Of a stretch of 64,000 nucleotides of DNA, positions 34,416 to 42,853 are shown piece after piece (within the stretch, counting starts at the first letter, position 1; the number at the start of each line of letters is the position of its first letter). The stretch comes from an uncultured Sphingomonadales bacterium (GTDB lineage Bacteria; Pseudomonadota; Alphaproteobacteria; Sphingomonadales; Sphingomonadaceae). The DNA lies in the NCBI GenBank assembly GCA_903821605.1, contig CAIJLZ010000017.1, forward strand, positions 1-64,000, written 5' to 3'. The notes below the pieces were generated by a model, which worked only from the letters and a program-made list of their open reading frames with translations, had not been told where the DNA came from and searched no databases. The position numbers were made by a program, and so were the translations under genes.

Positions 34416-35207
34416 ATGGAACAATCACTGGCAGGCAAAGTCGCGATCGTCACCGGTGCCGGGCGCGGTATCGGGCGGGCCATTGCGCTGGCTTATGGCG
34501 CCGCCGGGGCGAAAGTCGCCGTGGTGTCGCGCACGCCCGCGACCGTCGACGCCGTCGCCAAGGAAATCCGCGATGCCGGTGGTGAGGCCATCGGTGTCGC
34601 CTGTGACGTAGGCAAGCGCGATCAAGTGTTCGCCGCCGTGCAGCAGACCGTCGAGACCTTTGGTGGCCTGAACATCGTGGTGAACAATGCGCAGGGCTTT
34701 GGCACCGAAGACAGCCCGCAGCCGTCCACCGTGTTCGTCGCCTGCGAAGACACCAACGAGGAAGAGTGGGAATATACTTTCCGCACCGGGGCCACCGCGT
34801 CTTTGTGGTTCATGAAGGCGGCCTTCCCGCACATGAAAAAGGCGGGCTACGGACGCGTCATCAACTTCGCGTCATCGTCCGGCCAGATCGGATTTGAGGG
34901 CAACACCTGCTATAATGCGACCAAGGAAGCGATCCGCGCCTTGTCGCGGACCGCGGCACGCGAATGGGGCCAGCACGGCATCACCGTCAACATCATCAAC
35001 CCCGCACTTGAAACCCGCGCGTTCGACGCGTGGAAGAGCGCGCGCCCTGATTTTGTCGAGGCACTCAAGGAAAAAATCCCGGTGCGCCGCTTGGGCGATC
35101 CGGTCAAGGACGGCGGGCCGCTGGCGGTGTTTATCGCCGGGCCGGGCGCGGGCTATATCACCGGGCAAACCTTCATGCTCGAAGGCGGGATGCACACCCT
35201 GCCTTGA
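34416..35207 (+). CDS. SDR-family oxidoreductase
   Basis: A 263-residue SDR after a GAGGAGAG ribosome-binding site. The cofactor loop is TGAGRGIG (residues 13-20), Arg39 suggests NADP(H), and the catalytic residues are Ser153 or Ser154, Tyr166 and Lys170 (YNATK). The usual NNAG motif is NNAQG here, and an insert of about 15 residues follows it (TEDSPQPSTVFVACED), a difference from the other three SDRs in the window that may shape the substrate pocket. A strong terminator follows at 35218, so it may end the VOC/SnoaL/SDR transcript. Confidence 0.92.
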   Translation: MEQSLAGKVAIVTGAGRGIGRAIALAYGAAGAKVAVVSRTPATVDAVAKEIRDAGGEAIGVACDVGKRDQVFAAVQQTVETFGGLNIVVNNAQGFGTEDSPQPSTVFVACEDTNEEEWEYTFRTGATASLWFMKAAFPHMKKAGYGRVINFASSSGQIGFEGNTCYNATKEAIRALSRTAAREWGQHGITVNIINPALETRAFDAWKSARPDFVEALKEKIPVRRLGDPVKDGGPLAVFIAGPGAGYITGQTFMLEGGMHTLP

Positions 35208-35217
35208 TGACACCGAC

Positions 35218-35252
35218 AAGGGCCGGACCAACAGGTTCGGCCCTTTGTTGTG
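35218..35252 (+). terminator. Rho-independent-type terminator after the SDR gene
   Basis: AAGGGCCGGACC (35218-35229) pairs with GGTTCGGCCCTT (35234-35245), a 12-bp stem with one G-U pair and a 4-nt loop, followed by TGTTGT. It lies 10 nt after the SDR stop and before the next SDR gene. Confidence 0.75.
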
Positions 35253-35288
35253 ACGATAATGAAAAACACAATAATCAAGGAGAGTGTC

Positions 35289-36047
35289 ATGGGTCTGTTG
35301 GATGGCAAGGTTGCAATCGTGACCGGCGGCGGAAGCGGCATTGGTCAGGCGGTCGCGGTGGCTTTCGCGGAACATGGGGCCAAGGTGATGCTCTGCGGTC
35401 GCCGCCCGGAAGCGGGTGCCGAAACCGTCGAGATGATCAAGCAGGTCGGCGGCATCGGCCAATTCTTCCAAGCCGATGTCTCCCAGGCCGATGAGGTCGA
35501 GGCCTTGGTCGCCGCAACGGTCCGCGCTTATGGCAAGCTTGACGTCGCATTCAACAATGCAGGCATTTTCGAAGGACTGGGCCTACTCGCCGACCTGACG
35601 GAAGAAGCCTATGAACACAGCTTCGACGCGAATGTCCGCAGCATGTTTCTTTGCCTGAAATATCAGATCAAGCAGATGCTGGCGCAGGGCCATGGTGGCT
35701 CGATCATCAACAATGCGTCCGCCCAGAGCCATCTCGCGCTCGGCTATTCGGCGCATTATACCGCGTGCAAACATGCCATCCTTGGCTATACCCGCGCTGC
35801 GGCAGTCGATTATTCGCGCGACAATATCCGGGTAAACGCGATTTCACCGGGCGTCACCTTGACACCGATGATGGCGGGCTTCGACCCGGCAGACCCCGTC
35901 AATGCCACGCTGATGGCCCGTATCCCCGCCGGGCGCGTCGCCACGCCGCAGGAAATCGCCGGCACCGTGGTCTTCATGGCATCTGACATGTCACCCTATA
36001 TGCATGGCGCCTCGATCGCGCTGGACGGTGGCTGGACGGCGCATTGA
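35289..36047 (+). CDS. SDR-family oxidoreductase
   Basis: A 252-residue SDR from ATG 35289, five bases after AAGGAGAG; an upstream in-frame ATG (35250) falls in the terminator tail. The cofactor loop is TGGGSGIG (residues 12-19), Arg38-Arg39 suggest NADP(H), NNAG is at 89-92, and the catalytic residues are Ser144, Tyr157 and Lys161 (YTACK, a less common variant). The C-terminus is the usual GASIALDGGWTAH. It resembles cyclic-alcohol or 3-oxoacyl reductases; the substrate is unknown. The terminator before it suggests partly independent transcription. Confidence 0.92.
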   Translation: MGLLDGKVAIVTGGGSGIGQAVAVAFAEHGAKVMLCGRRPEAGAETVEMIKQVGGIGQFFQADVSQADEVEALVAATVRAYGKLDVAFNNAGIFEGLGLLADLTEEAYEHSFDANVRSMFLCLKYQIKQMLAQGHGGSIINNASAQSHLALGYSAHYTACKHAILGYTRAAAVDYSRDNIRVNAISPGVTLTPMMAGFDPADPVNATLMARIPAGRVATPQEIAGTVVFMASDMSPYMHGASIALDGGWTAH

Positions 36048-36141
36048 ATAAGCGGCGCGCATCAAGGCGTGATTTCCCTTTATTCACTGCGCGTCCTTGC
36101 CTATGGCGACACGGTATTTTCAGTCGCTTTTCATCCCTGTC

Positions 36142-36165
36142 TCATGCCCGCCCAAATGGGCATGA
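36142..36165. terminator. Hairpin between SDR and TetR genes
   Basis: TCATGCCC (36142-36149) and GGGCATGA (36158-36165) form a perfect 8-bp stem with an 8-nt loop, with further partial pairing outside. It lies about 95 nt after the SDR stop. No T-run follows, so it could be a Rho-assisted terminator or an operator for the TetR gene that follows. Confidence 0.4.
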
Positions 36166-36241
36166 GGGACGGGGCCAAAAGGCTGATTTCGCCGTTTGCA
36201 AATAACCGGTCCCGCAGGGCCGATGGGGACAAGCCGACCGC

Positions 36242-36835
36242 ATGCCACTAATTGTTGACCATGATGAACGGCGGGCCGTGATCGCCAATGTCGTCAAGGA
36301 AATGATTGCCGAAACCGGTATTGAATCGGTCACTGTCCGCGCCGTGGCCCGCAAGGCGGGCTATAGCTCGACCATCCTCTCGCATTATTTTCGCGACAAG
36401 CAGCATTTGCTGATCTCGGCTTTTGGATCGGTATTGAGCGAGACCCCGATCCGCGTGCAAGCGGCGATGGACGCGGGCGGCAGCCTGATGGATTGTCTGG
36501 AGGAATTGCTCCCCAACACCCCGGCCAATCTGCGCGACTGGCAGGCGTGGTTTGGCTTCTGGGGCAAGGTGACCCATGATCCCGAACTCGCGGCTGAACG
36601 GCTGGCCGGGCTTGAGGAAACGCAAAAGACGCTGACCGGCATCCTCAATCACGCCATCAATCGCGGTGAACTGCCGGCCGATCTCGACATCCCATTTCAC
36701 AGCAACCGGATTCAAATCTTCCTCAACGGTCTGGTGAGCATGGTCATCATGAAACCGGCAGCATGGTCGCCCGACGAACAGCGCGCCGCGCTCTTGTGGC
36801 AGATCGGCCTGATGCGCAAACACCCGCAGGGTTAA
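36242..36835 (+). CDS. TetR-family regulator (BetI-like C-terminal domain)
   Basis: A 197-residue regulator. The helix-turn-helix is VTVRAVARKAGYSSTILSHYFRDKQHLL (core ARKAGYSSTILSHYF, about residues 37-51). The C-terminal half with WFGFWGKVTHDPELAAE resembles the BetI-type ligand domain. The ribosome-binding site is weak (GGGGAC, about 12 nt upstream). It follows the SDR gene on the plus strand and is convergent with the MDR reductase gene, with about 9 nt between stops. It probably regulates the VOC/SnoaL/SDR set. Confidence 0.87.
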   Translation: MPLIVDHDERRAVIANVVKEMIAETGIESVTVRAVARKAGYSSTILSHYFRDKQHLLISAFGSVLSETPIRVQAAMDAGGSLMDCLEELLPNTPANLRDWQAWFGFWGKVTHDPELAAERLAGLEETQKTLTGILNHAINRGELPADLDIPFHSNRIQIFLNGLVSMVIMKPAAWSPDEQRAALLWQIGLMRKHPQG

Positions 36836-36844
36836 GACTGCGCC

Positions 36845-37894
36845 TCAACCAAAAGGGTCGTCGGCGATTTTGACCAGCTTGCGCCCTGCCCCCTTGCCCT
36901 GAAACTGGGCGAGCGCGGCTTCGGGCACATGATCAAAGCCGTCGGTGATGTCGAGCAATTCACGGATCTGACCATTGGCAAGCCATTGCCCCAGCCGGTC
37001 GCGACCCTCCGCCCAGCGGGCAATATGGTCGAAATAAAAGAAACCGCCCATTGTCGCCCCGCGCATCGCCAACATCAGATGGTTGGTAATCGGGGTCGGC
37101 CCATCATAATGGGCGGTCGCACCGCACACCACCACCCGTGCGCCATGGGCAAGATTGGCCAGCGCAGCGTCCAACATATAGCCGCCGACATTATCGAAAA
37201 ATACATCGACGCCCTTGGGAGCCGCCTGCGCAATCTGGCCCATCAAATCGCCCTTGGTCGCGTCCAGCACCTCGTCAAAGCCCAAACCTTTGACCACGTC
37301 GCATTTGTCCGCGCCGCGGGCGATGCCGATGACACGGGCACCGGCCAGCCGCGCAATCTGCCCGGCAATCGAACCAATCGCGCCGGATGCCCCCGACACC
37401 AGCACGGTATCGCCGGGTGCCGGGTGACCAATATCAACCAGCCCCAGCCACGCGCACAGCCCCGTCATGCCCAACGCACCCAGACCGCTTTCGAGCGGCA
37501 CGCCAGCCGGAATGCGCTGGAGTGGCGCCCCCATCCGGTCGGTGCCATCGGACACGCAATAATCCTGCCATTCAAGAAAGCCGGTGACGCCGTCGCCAAT
37601 CTTCCAATCGGGATGGTTGGACGCCACGACCCGCCCCGCAATGCCGCCCTTCATCGCCGCACCAATCGGGGTCGGATCAAATTTACCCGGAATGCCCCGC
37701 ACCCAGGCATGGTTCATCGGATCGGGCGAGAACCACACCACCCGGATCAACACCTCGCCCGCGCCCGGCTCCGGCACCTCCGCCGTGCCCGGCTTGAAGA
37801 CATCCGCCGTCAAGGCCAGCCCGCCGCTTGAGGTCAAGCCGCCCGATTCAGGTGATTTTGCTACCTGCCACTGGCGATTGGTCGGCATGTTCAT
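36845..37894 (-). CDS. NADP-dependent MDR oxidoreductase (2-alkenal/enone reductase type)
   Basis: A 349-residue zinc-independent medium-chain reductase from ATG 37894, after GAGGAAG. The N-terminal GroES-like half contains VWFSPDPMNHAWVRG; the cofactor half has SGASGAIGSIAGQIA (about 157-171) and VDVFFDNVGG (about 224-233), the signature of prostaglandin reductase / curcumin reductase CurA-like enzymes. It would reduce a C=C bond conjugated to a ketone or aldehyde. It is divergent from the second Rieske gene, with 126 nt between starts, so it may act on the oxidised product of the neighbouring oxygenases. Confidence 0.92.
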   Translation of the reverse strand: MNMPTNRQWQVAKSPESGGLTSSGGLALTADVFKPGTAEVPEPGAGEVLIRVVWFSPDPMNHAWVRGIPGKFDPTPIGAAMKGGIAGRVVASNHPDWKIGDGVTGFLEWQDYCVSDGTDRMGAPLQRIPAGVPLESGLGALGMTGLCAWLGLVDIGHPAPGDTVLVSGASGAIGSIAGQIARLAGARVIGIARGADKCDVVKGLGFDEVLDATKGDLMGQIAQAAPKGVDVFFDNVGGYMLDAALANLAHGARVVVCGATAHYDGPTPITNHLMLAMRGATMGGFFYFDHIARWAEGRDRLGQWLANGQIRELLDITDGFDHVPEAALAQFQGKGAGRKLVKIADDPFG

Positions 37895-37982
37895 CGGGGG
37901 TCTTCCTCGTCCTGTGATCCTCGCCAAAGACATAGGGCCAAAGCCCCGCTCGTGGCAATTTTTAGTTTGCACGCGTGTTCAA

Positions 37983-37993
37983 TATAATGATAG
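37983..37993 (+). promoter_or_regulatory. Candidate promoter core TATAATGATAG with CACGCGTG palindrome
   Basis: A consensus TATAAT lies 33 nt before the Rieske gene start, within the same 11-mer found at 33025-33035. An 8-bp palindrome CACGCGTG at 37970-37977 sits between the likely -35 and -10 positions, where a repressor would block polymerase. Confidence 0.5.
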
Positions 37994-38020
37994 GCTCGGC
38001 CAAAATAAGAGGATGCCAAA

Positions 38021-39253
38021 ATGACGGTAACCACCGATAATATCGAGAGAATCATCGATTGGGAAAAGGCCCGAACGGCCCCGCCGAGCAACTATCCAGC
38101 ACTGCCCGAAATTCCCGGTGGCCGCTATACGCGCGATGATTTCTACCAGCTTGAACAACAGCATGTCTGGAAAAAATCCTGGCTATGTGCGGGGCGTGAA
38201 GAGGGTCTGCGCGAAGCCGGGGAATATCGCCTGTTCACCAAGGCTGGGCCGCCAATTTTGTTGATACGCGGCAAGGATGGCGAGCTGCGCGCCTTTTACA
38301 ACACCTGCCGCCATCGCGGTGCCCCCGTGGTGCGTGACGATGCCGGCCAGACCAATTTACTACGCTGCCAATATCATAGCTGGTCCTATGGGCTTGATGG
38401 CCGACTGATCGGCGTACCGGATGAGCGCGATTTCGCCTGTCTCAACAAGGCCGATCGCGGCCTGATCGAAATTCGCTGCGAAACTTGGGCCGGGATGGTG
38501 TTCATCAATCAGGACCGAGACGCGATGCCGCTGCTCGATTATCTCGGGCCGCTGGTGGGTGAATTGGCCTGTGTTGAAATGGACAAGCTGCGCGTCATCA
38601 ACGAGAAATCCTATATCTTCAACTGCAACTGGAAAGCTGCGGCTGACGCGTTTCTCGAAGTCTATCACGTCAACACGATTCACCCGACCAACGCCGGCAT
38701 CATGCTCGACAGCAAGGCCGCGGCAATGGGCCTCATGCGCAACGGCCATTCGCGCATGGCGACGCGCAAGAATATGAACCAGGGCCTGAACTTCATTGAA
38801 CAGGAAGGTGCCCCGGACAATAAGGCGATGCCGGATTTCTACCGCACCAACAACGTCGCTTATGGCATTTTCCCGAACTTCATCAGCCCGGTCGAACCCA
38901 CCGGCATTCCGATCCTGCTGTTCTGGCCGCGCGGTCTGCGGCAGACCGAAATGCAGGCGATCTATATCGGGCTGGATTGGGGCGAAGGCGAACGCCCGGC
39001 CTTTTGGGATTGGTTCCTGCCGCTGTTCGATCAGGTGCTGGAAGAGGATCTGATGAACCTCGAACCGGTTCAGGCCTCGCTTGATTCCGGTGCCTTTACC
39101 GGCATGATGATCAATTATCAGGAACGCCGGATCTACTGGCTGCACGAGGAAATCGACCGGCGCATCGGCCCTGCCCATCTTCCGGACGGGTTGGCCGTAG
39201 CGCAACTGCTATCCGATTATATTGAAGACCCGCTGGAAGAAGCGGCCGAATAA
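38021..39253 (+). CDS. Rieske non-heme iron oxygenase, alpha subunit (copy 2)
   Basis: A 410-residue oxygenase after AAGAGG. The Rieske cluster ligands are Cys96, His98, Cys116 and His119 (CRHRG...CQYH). The catalytic iron site is DAFLEVYHVNTIH with His216 and His221 and a probable C-terminal Asp in LEEDLMN. The bridging residue is Glu213, not Asp. It is a paralog of the enzyme at 28336-29562, sharing the IPGGRYT start and NCNWKAA core. It is followed after 81 nt by a third, more distant alpha subunit and a VOC protein. No beta subunit, ferredoxin or reductase gene is adjacent. Confidence 0.94.
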   Translation: MTVTTDNIERIIDWEKARTAPPSNYPALPEIPGGRYTRDDFYQLEQQHVWKKSWLCAGREEGLREAGEYRLFTKAGPPILLIRGKDGELRAFYNTCRHRGAPVVRDDAGQTNLLRCQYHSWSYGLDGRLIGVPDERDFACLNKADRGLIEIRCETWAGMVFINQDRDAMPLLDYLGPLVGELACVEMDKLRVINEKSYIFNCNWKAAADAFLEVYHVNTIHPTNAGIMLDSKAAAMGLMRNGHSRMATRKNMNQGLNFIEQEGAPDNKAMPDFYRTNNVAYGIFPNFISPVEPTGIPILLFWPRGLRQTEMQAIYIGLDWGEGERPAFWDWFLPLFDQVLEEDLMNLEPVQASLDSGAFTGMMINYQERRIYWLHEEIDRRIGPAHLPDGLAVAQLLSDYIEDPLEEAAE

Positions 39254-39334
39254 TCACGCCTCCGGAGCGGCGGCATCACAAGACAAAAGAGACGGGGTGG
39301 CACGGACAGGGCAGCCCCGCTGGAGAGGAGAGCC

Positions 39335-40729
39335 ATGGATATTCGGCGTGCATCTGGAGATGAAGCGGTACCTCTTGGACAGGGCCGCAGCGAGGGCGAT
39401 AGCTGGAATGACATTCTTAACACCAGCCTGAAGCCGGTCCCGGCCTTTTTGCGCGAAGACAGCTACGAATATCGTGGTTCGGAGCCGTTGAGCACCGAAC
39501 GCTACACATCGCCCGACTTCTTCCAGCAGGAATGCGCGAAAATGTGGCCGAACGTCTGGCAGTTCGCCGCGCGCGAAGAGGAAATGCCCCATCCCGGCGA
39601 CTATGTGCTCTACGAAAATGTCGGACGCTCCTACATCGTCGTGCGGCAGGACGACGGCAGCATCCGCGCCTTCCACAATGTCTGCCTCCATCGTGGCCGC
39701 AAGCTGCGCGACGAAAGCGGGAGCGCGGACAAGTTCCAATGCGCCTTTCACGGCTTCACCTGGAATAAGGATGGCAGTCTGGCGCATATCCCGTGCCGCT
39801 GGGATTTCGGTCATTTGACCGACGAAAAGATGCAATTGCCCGAGGCCAAGGTTGCCGTTTGGCAGGGCTTCATCTTTGTCCGGGAAAATGACGAAGGCCC
39901 GTCGATCGAGGAATATCTCGCCCCGCTCCCCGAGCATTTCCAAGAATGGCGCAATGAGGAGTGCACGACCGCCATCTGGGTCGGCAAGGTCGTCAAAGCC
40001 AATTGGAAAGTGACGATGGAAGCCTTTCTTGAGGCGTGGCATTCCATCGTCACCCATCCGCAATTCCTCGGTTTTCTCGGTGATGCGAACACCCATTATG
40101 GGGTTTATGGCGACCATGTGAACCGGGCACTGACACCGTCAGGCGTGTTGTCCCCGCATCTGATGGGGACGGGCAAAACCGAACAATGGATCGCCGACGA
40201 ATTTCTGCGCGGCAATGGCCGCTCGGTCAGCGAAAATTCGCTGGTGGTACCGGAAGGCATGACCGCGCGCCAAGCGCTCGCCGACATGTTCCGCCAGGAA
40301 TATAGCGAAGCCAGCAACCGCGATCTATCGCATGTCAGCGATGGCGAAGTCATCGACTCGCTCGTCTACAATGTCTTCCCCAATTTCTCGCCTTGGGGCG
40401 GGTTCATGCCGACGATCTGCTATCGCTGGCGGCCATGGCCGGATCAGGATCACACGCTGATGGAGGTCCGCATCCTGACCCGCGTGCCCAAGGGTGAGCC
40501 ACATCCGCCCTGCCCGCCGATGCACCTACTCGGCGAGGATGAGACATGGTCGTCCTATACCGACTGGGGCATTCTCGGCGCGGTGTTCGATCAGGATATG
40601 GAGAACATGCCGGTCGTGCAGCAAGGGCTGAAATGCTCGAAGAACAAGCAGATCGAACTCGGCAATTATCAGGAAATCCGCATCCGCCAGTTCCACCAGA
40701 CACTCGACAAATATCTGGCGCGCTTCTGA
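39335..40729 (+). CDS. Rieske non-heme iron oxygenase, alpha subunit (copy 3, longer)
   Basis: A 464-residue oxygenase after a GGAGAGGAG site. Rieske ligands are Cys117, His119, Cys136 and His139 (CLHRG...CAFH). The iron site is EAFLEAWHSIVTH with His236 and His241 and bridging Glu233. An insertion of roughly 50-60 residues after the iron site (about 245-330) and a 40-residue N-terminal extension set it apart from copies 1 and 2. Such long alpha subunits usually form homotrimers without beta subunits. Adjacent copies 2 and 3 may act in sequence or use each other's substrates; copy 3 probably needs the same unlinked reductase. Confidence 0.93.
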   Translation: MDIRRASGDEAVPLGQGRSEGDSWNDILNTSLKPVPAFLREDSYEYRGSEPLSTERYTSPDFFQQECAKMWPNVWQFAAREEEMPHPGDYVLYENVGRSYIVVRQDDGSIRAFHNVCLHRGRKLRDESGSADKFQCAFHGFTWNKDGSLAHIPCRWDFGHLTDEKMQLPEAKVAVWQGFIFVRENDEGPSIEEYLAPLPEHFQEWRNEECTTAIWVGKVVKANWKVTMEAFLEAWHSIVTHPQFLGFLGDANTHYGVYGDHVNRALTPSGVLSPHLMGTGKTEQWIADEFLRGNGRSVSENSLVVPEGMTARQALADMFRQEYSEASNRDLSHVSDGEVIDSLVYNVFPNFSPWGGFMPTICYRWRPWPDQDHTLMEVRILTRVPKGEPHPPCPPMHLLGEDETWSSYTDWGILGAVFDQDMENMPVVQQGLKCSKNKQIELGNYQEIRIRQFHQTLDKYLARF

Positions 40730-40773
40730 ACGCCCGCACTGCCCCCCCATTCCGCCGTTGAGGAGCCTCACCG

Positions 40774-41337
40774 ATGATCAAAAAATACGCCATGTTTCAG
40801 GAAGCCTATTATGTCCGCAGCATCGATGAGGCGGCCCAAAAATGGGCAAAGGCATTCGGTGCAGGCCCATTCTTCATGGTCCGCCACCATCATTGTGAGG
40901 AATTCACCTATCGCGGCACGGCAGTTGAGGCCGATGTGTCCTATGCCTTTGGTTATCTCGGCGACCGGATGATCCAGTTCATCGAACAGCATGACGACAA
41001 GCCCTCGATCTATCGCGACATGTACAAGGATGGAGAAGAAGGCTTCCACCACGTCGCCTATCTCGTCGACGATTTCGCGGCAGAGCGCCAGCGCTGGCTC
41101 GATCTGGGCTATGAACTGGCGACCGAGCTCTATGCCGACGAGGTCAACGCCGGCTATTTCGACACCCGTTCATTGAACGGCGGCTTCACCGAAATCCATG
41201 GCGACCCGGGCCATATTCTTGGCATGTTCCATATCTGGAAGCGGGCCCATCAAGAATGGGACGGCACCACGCCGCCGACCATCGAGATCGAGGACATTAA
41301 ATTCTATCAACGCGCGCCATTGCTGCCCAAGTCATAA
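40774..41337 (+). CDS. VOC-family (glyoxalase-fold) protein, copy 2
   Basis: A 187-residue protein after AGGAG. The first unit is FQEAYYVRSIDEAAQKWAKAFGAGPFFMV (core FGAGPFFM); the second has EEGFHHVAYLVDDFAAE. It is paralogous to the VOC protein at 33313-33837 and has a 20-residue C-terminal extension. His residues in HHHCEEF and GFHHVA may bind a metal. Directly following two Rieske oxygenase genes, it may isomerise or cleave a hydroxylated intermediate, but the fold covers many reactions. Confidence 0.88.
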   Translation: MIKKYAMFQEAYYVRSIDEAAQKWAKAFGAGPFFMVRHHHCEEFTYRGTAVEADVSYAFGYLGDRMIQFIEQHDDKPSIYRDMYKDGEEGFHHVAYLVDDFAAERQRWLDLGYELATELYADEVNAGYFDTRSLNGGFTEIHGDPGHILGMFHIWKRAHQEWDGTTPPTIEIEDIKFYQRAPLLPKS

Positions 41338-41346
41338 CCCCCGCAC

Positions 41347-41375
41347 CCCGGCCTGCCAGCGCTTGGCGGGCCGGG
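41347..41375. terminator. Bidirectional hairpin terminator
   Basis: CCCGGCCTGCCA (41347-41358) pairs with TGGCGGGCCGGG (41364-41375) with one mismatch or bulge around GCGCT. It lies exactly between the convergent stops of the VOC and MFS genes, so it can serve both transcripts. A T-run is weak. Confidence 0.65.
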
Positions 41376-41376
41376 A

Positions 41377-42645
41377 TCAGGCTGGCCCCTGTGCCACCCG
41401 GGTATTCAGTCCGAACGCAGCCAGAAAGCCAAGCGCGACAAAAGGGAGCATCGCCAGCATTGCCGATGATGGGCCATGGCCTGCCGCCAACACCATCGCC
41501 GCGATCATCGGTCCGATAATCGAACCCAGCCGACCAACGGCAATCCCCCAGCCCACACCCGTGCCGCGCACCGCATCCGGATAAAGTGTCGGCGACAGCG
41601 CATAGAGCACATATTGCGCCCCCGCGCCGAGCAACCCAATCAGAAAGGCCGTGATCAACATGGCGGGCACATGGGCCACCACCGTCGCCATCAAATAGAT
41701 CGCCACGCCAAGCCCAAGATAGGCGATAAACATGATCTTCCGCCAGCCAAAGCGCGTCACCAACCGGCCAAGGACAATCGCACCGATCCCGCCGCCAAGG
41801 GTGCAAATCATTGCCCCCAGCGTCGCATCCGACAGGGTAAAGCCGCGACCAACCAACAGCGAGGGCAACCAGTTAAAGATGAGATAGAGCACGATCAGGG
41901 TGAAGAAAAACGCCGCCCATAATAATAATGTCGCCACGGCCCGGCCCTCTCCCGCCAGCGCAAACAGGATATTGCGCCCGCTCGCTTGACCAGCAGCGGC
42001 ACCGGTACCGGCGGCACCAGCCGCGCTCCCCGCCCTGCTGCCAGACGGCAAATACACCATCAGCGCGACCCCAAGGAGGAGTGGAACCGTACCGCCGATC
42101 CAGAAGATAGTCCGCCAATCAAGATCAGCACTGCCCATCCATGCGATGAAACCGGCAAGCGAAGCCCCGAATGGCATGCCCGCCGTGATCATCGCAACAC
42201 GAGTGACACGGGTTTCGGCGGGCCCCATCTCGGCGGCCAACGCAATCAGGTTGGGCATCGCCCCGCCCAGCCCCAGCCCCGTCAGAAAGCGCGCCGCCAG
42301 AAACCATCCGGTATCGGGCGCGAGTGCCGTCAGGATCGAGAATAGCCCGAACAACAAGATCGAGGTGATCAACACCAAGGGGCGACCCAGCCGATCCGAA
42401 ATCGTGCCGCCGATCGCCGCGCCAAAGAACAGGCCAATGGTGCTGGCACTGAACACCCAGCCCAATTCCGTCGGGCTAAGATCGAAGTCGGGCACGAATT
42501 TCGGGGCCACCACGCCTGCCGACTGTAAATCATATCCTTCAACCAATGCCGCCGCAAAGCAGAGCGCGTAAATAATCATCGCGCGCCGCGCAGGCAGGGC
42601 GGGTCTCGGGGGTGTGGCAAGCATAGCCTGACGATCATCAGTCAT
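41377..42645 (-). CDS. MFS transporter, aromatic acid:H+ symporter-like
   Basis: A 422-residue permease with about 12 hydrophobic segments. The start at ATG 42645 follows GGAGAGAG; longer in-frame starts to 42708 are not favoured. The N-terminal EGYDLQSAGVVAP (about residues 37-49) and the motif A loop GTISDRLGRP (about 81-90) match the AAHS family (PcaK, BenK), where an acidic residue in the first helix drives proton symport. It would take up an aromatic or cyclic carboxylate, in keeping with the adjacent ring-hydroxylating oxygenases. It is divergent from the EthD-domain gene, across 208 nt. Confidence 0.9.
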   Translation of the reverse strand: MTDDRQAMLATPPRPALPARRAMIIYALCFAAALVEGYDLQSAGVVAPKFVPDFDLSPTELGWVFSASTIGLFFGAAIGGTISDRLGRPLVLITSILLFGLFSILTALAPDTGWFLAARFLTGLGLGGAMPNLIALAAEMGPAETRVTRVAMITAGMPFGASLAGFIAWMGSADLDWRTIFWIGGTVPLLLGVALMVYLPSGSRAGSAAGAAGTGAAAGQASGRNILFALAGEGRAVATLLLWAAFFFTLIVLYLIFNWLPSLLVGRGFTLSDATLGAMICTLGGGIGAIVLGRLVTRFGWRKIMFIAYLGLGVAIYLMATVVAHVPAMLITAFLIGLLGAGAQYVLYALSPTLYPDAVRGTGVGWGIAVGRLGSIIGPMIAAMVLAAGHGPSSAMLAMLPFVALGFLAAFGLNTRVAQGPA

Positions 42646-42853
42646 TCGCGCATCTCTCTCCATCTGCCGATGCATCGGGCACTGCCCCCACAACCGGTCA
42701 TGACACATGGTTGGCGGACCGTCCGGCAGAGATCAAGCGGCGATGGGATAAAGGCGTCACTTCCCTTGACCATGTGACGTCGGGCGATATCCTCTCCCCT
42801 TGCAGTGGCGCGCGTCCCGACCAAAACAAAAATGACCGAGAAGGAAGCCGATC

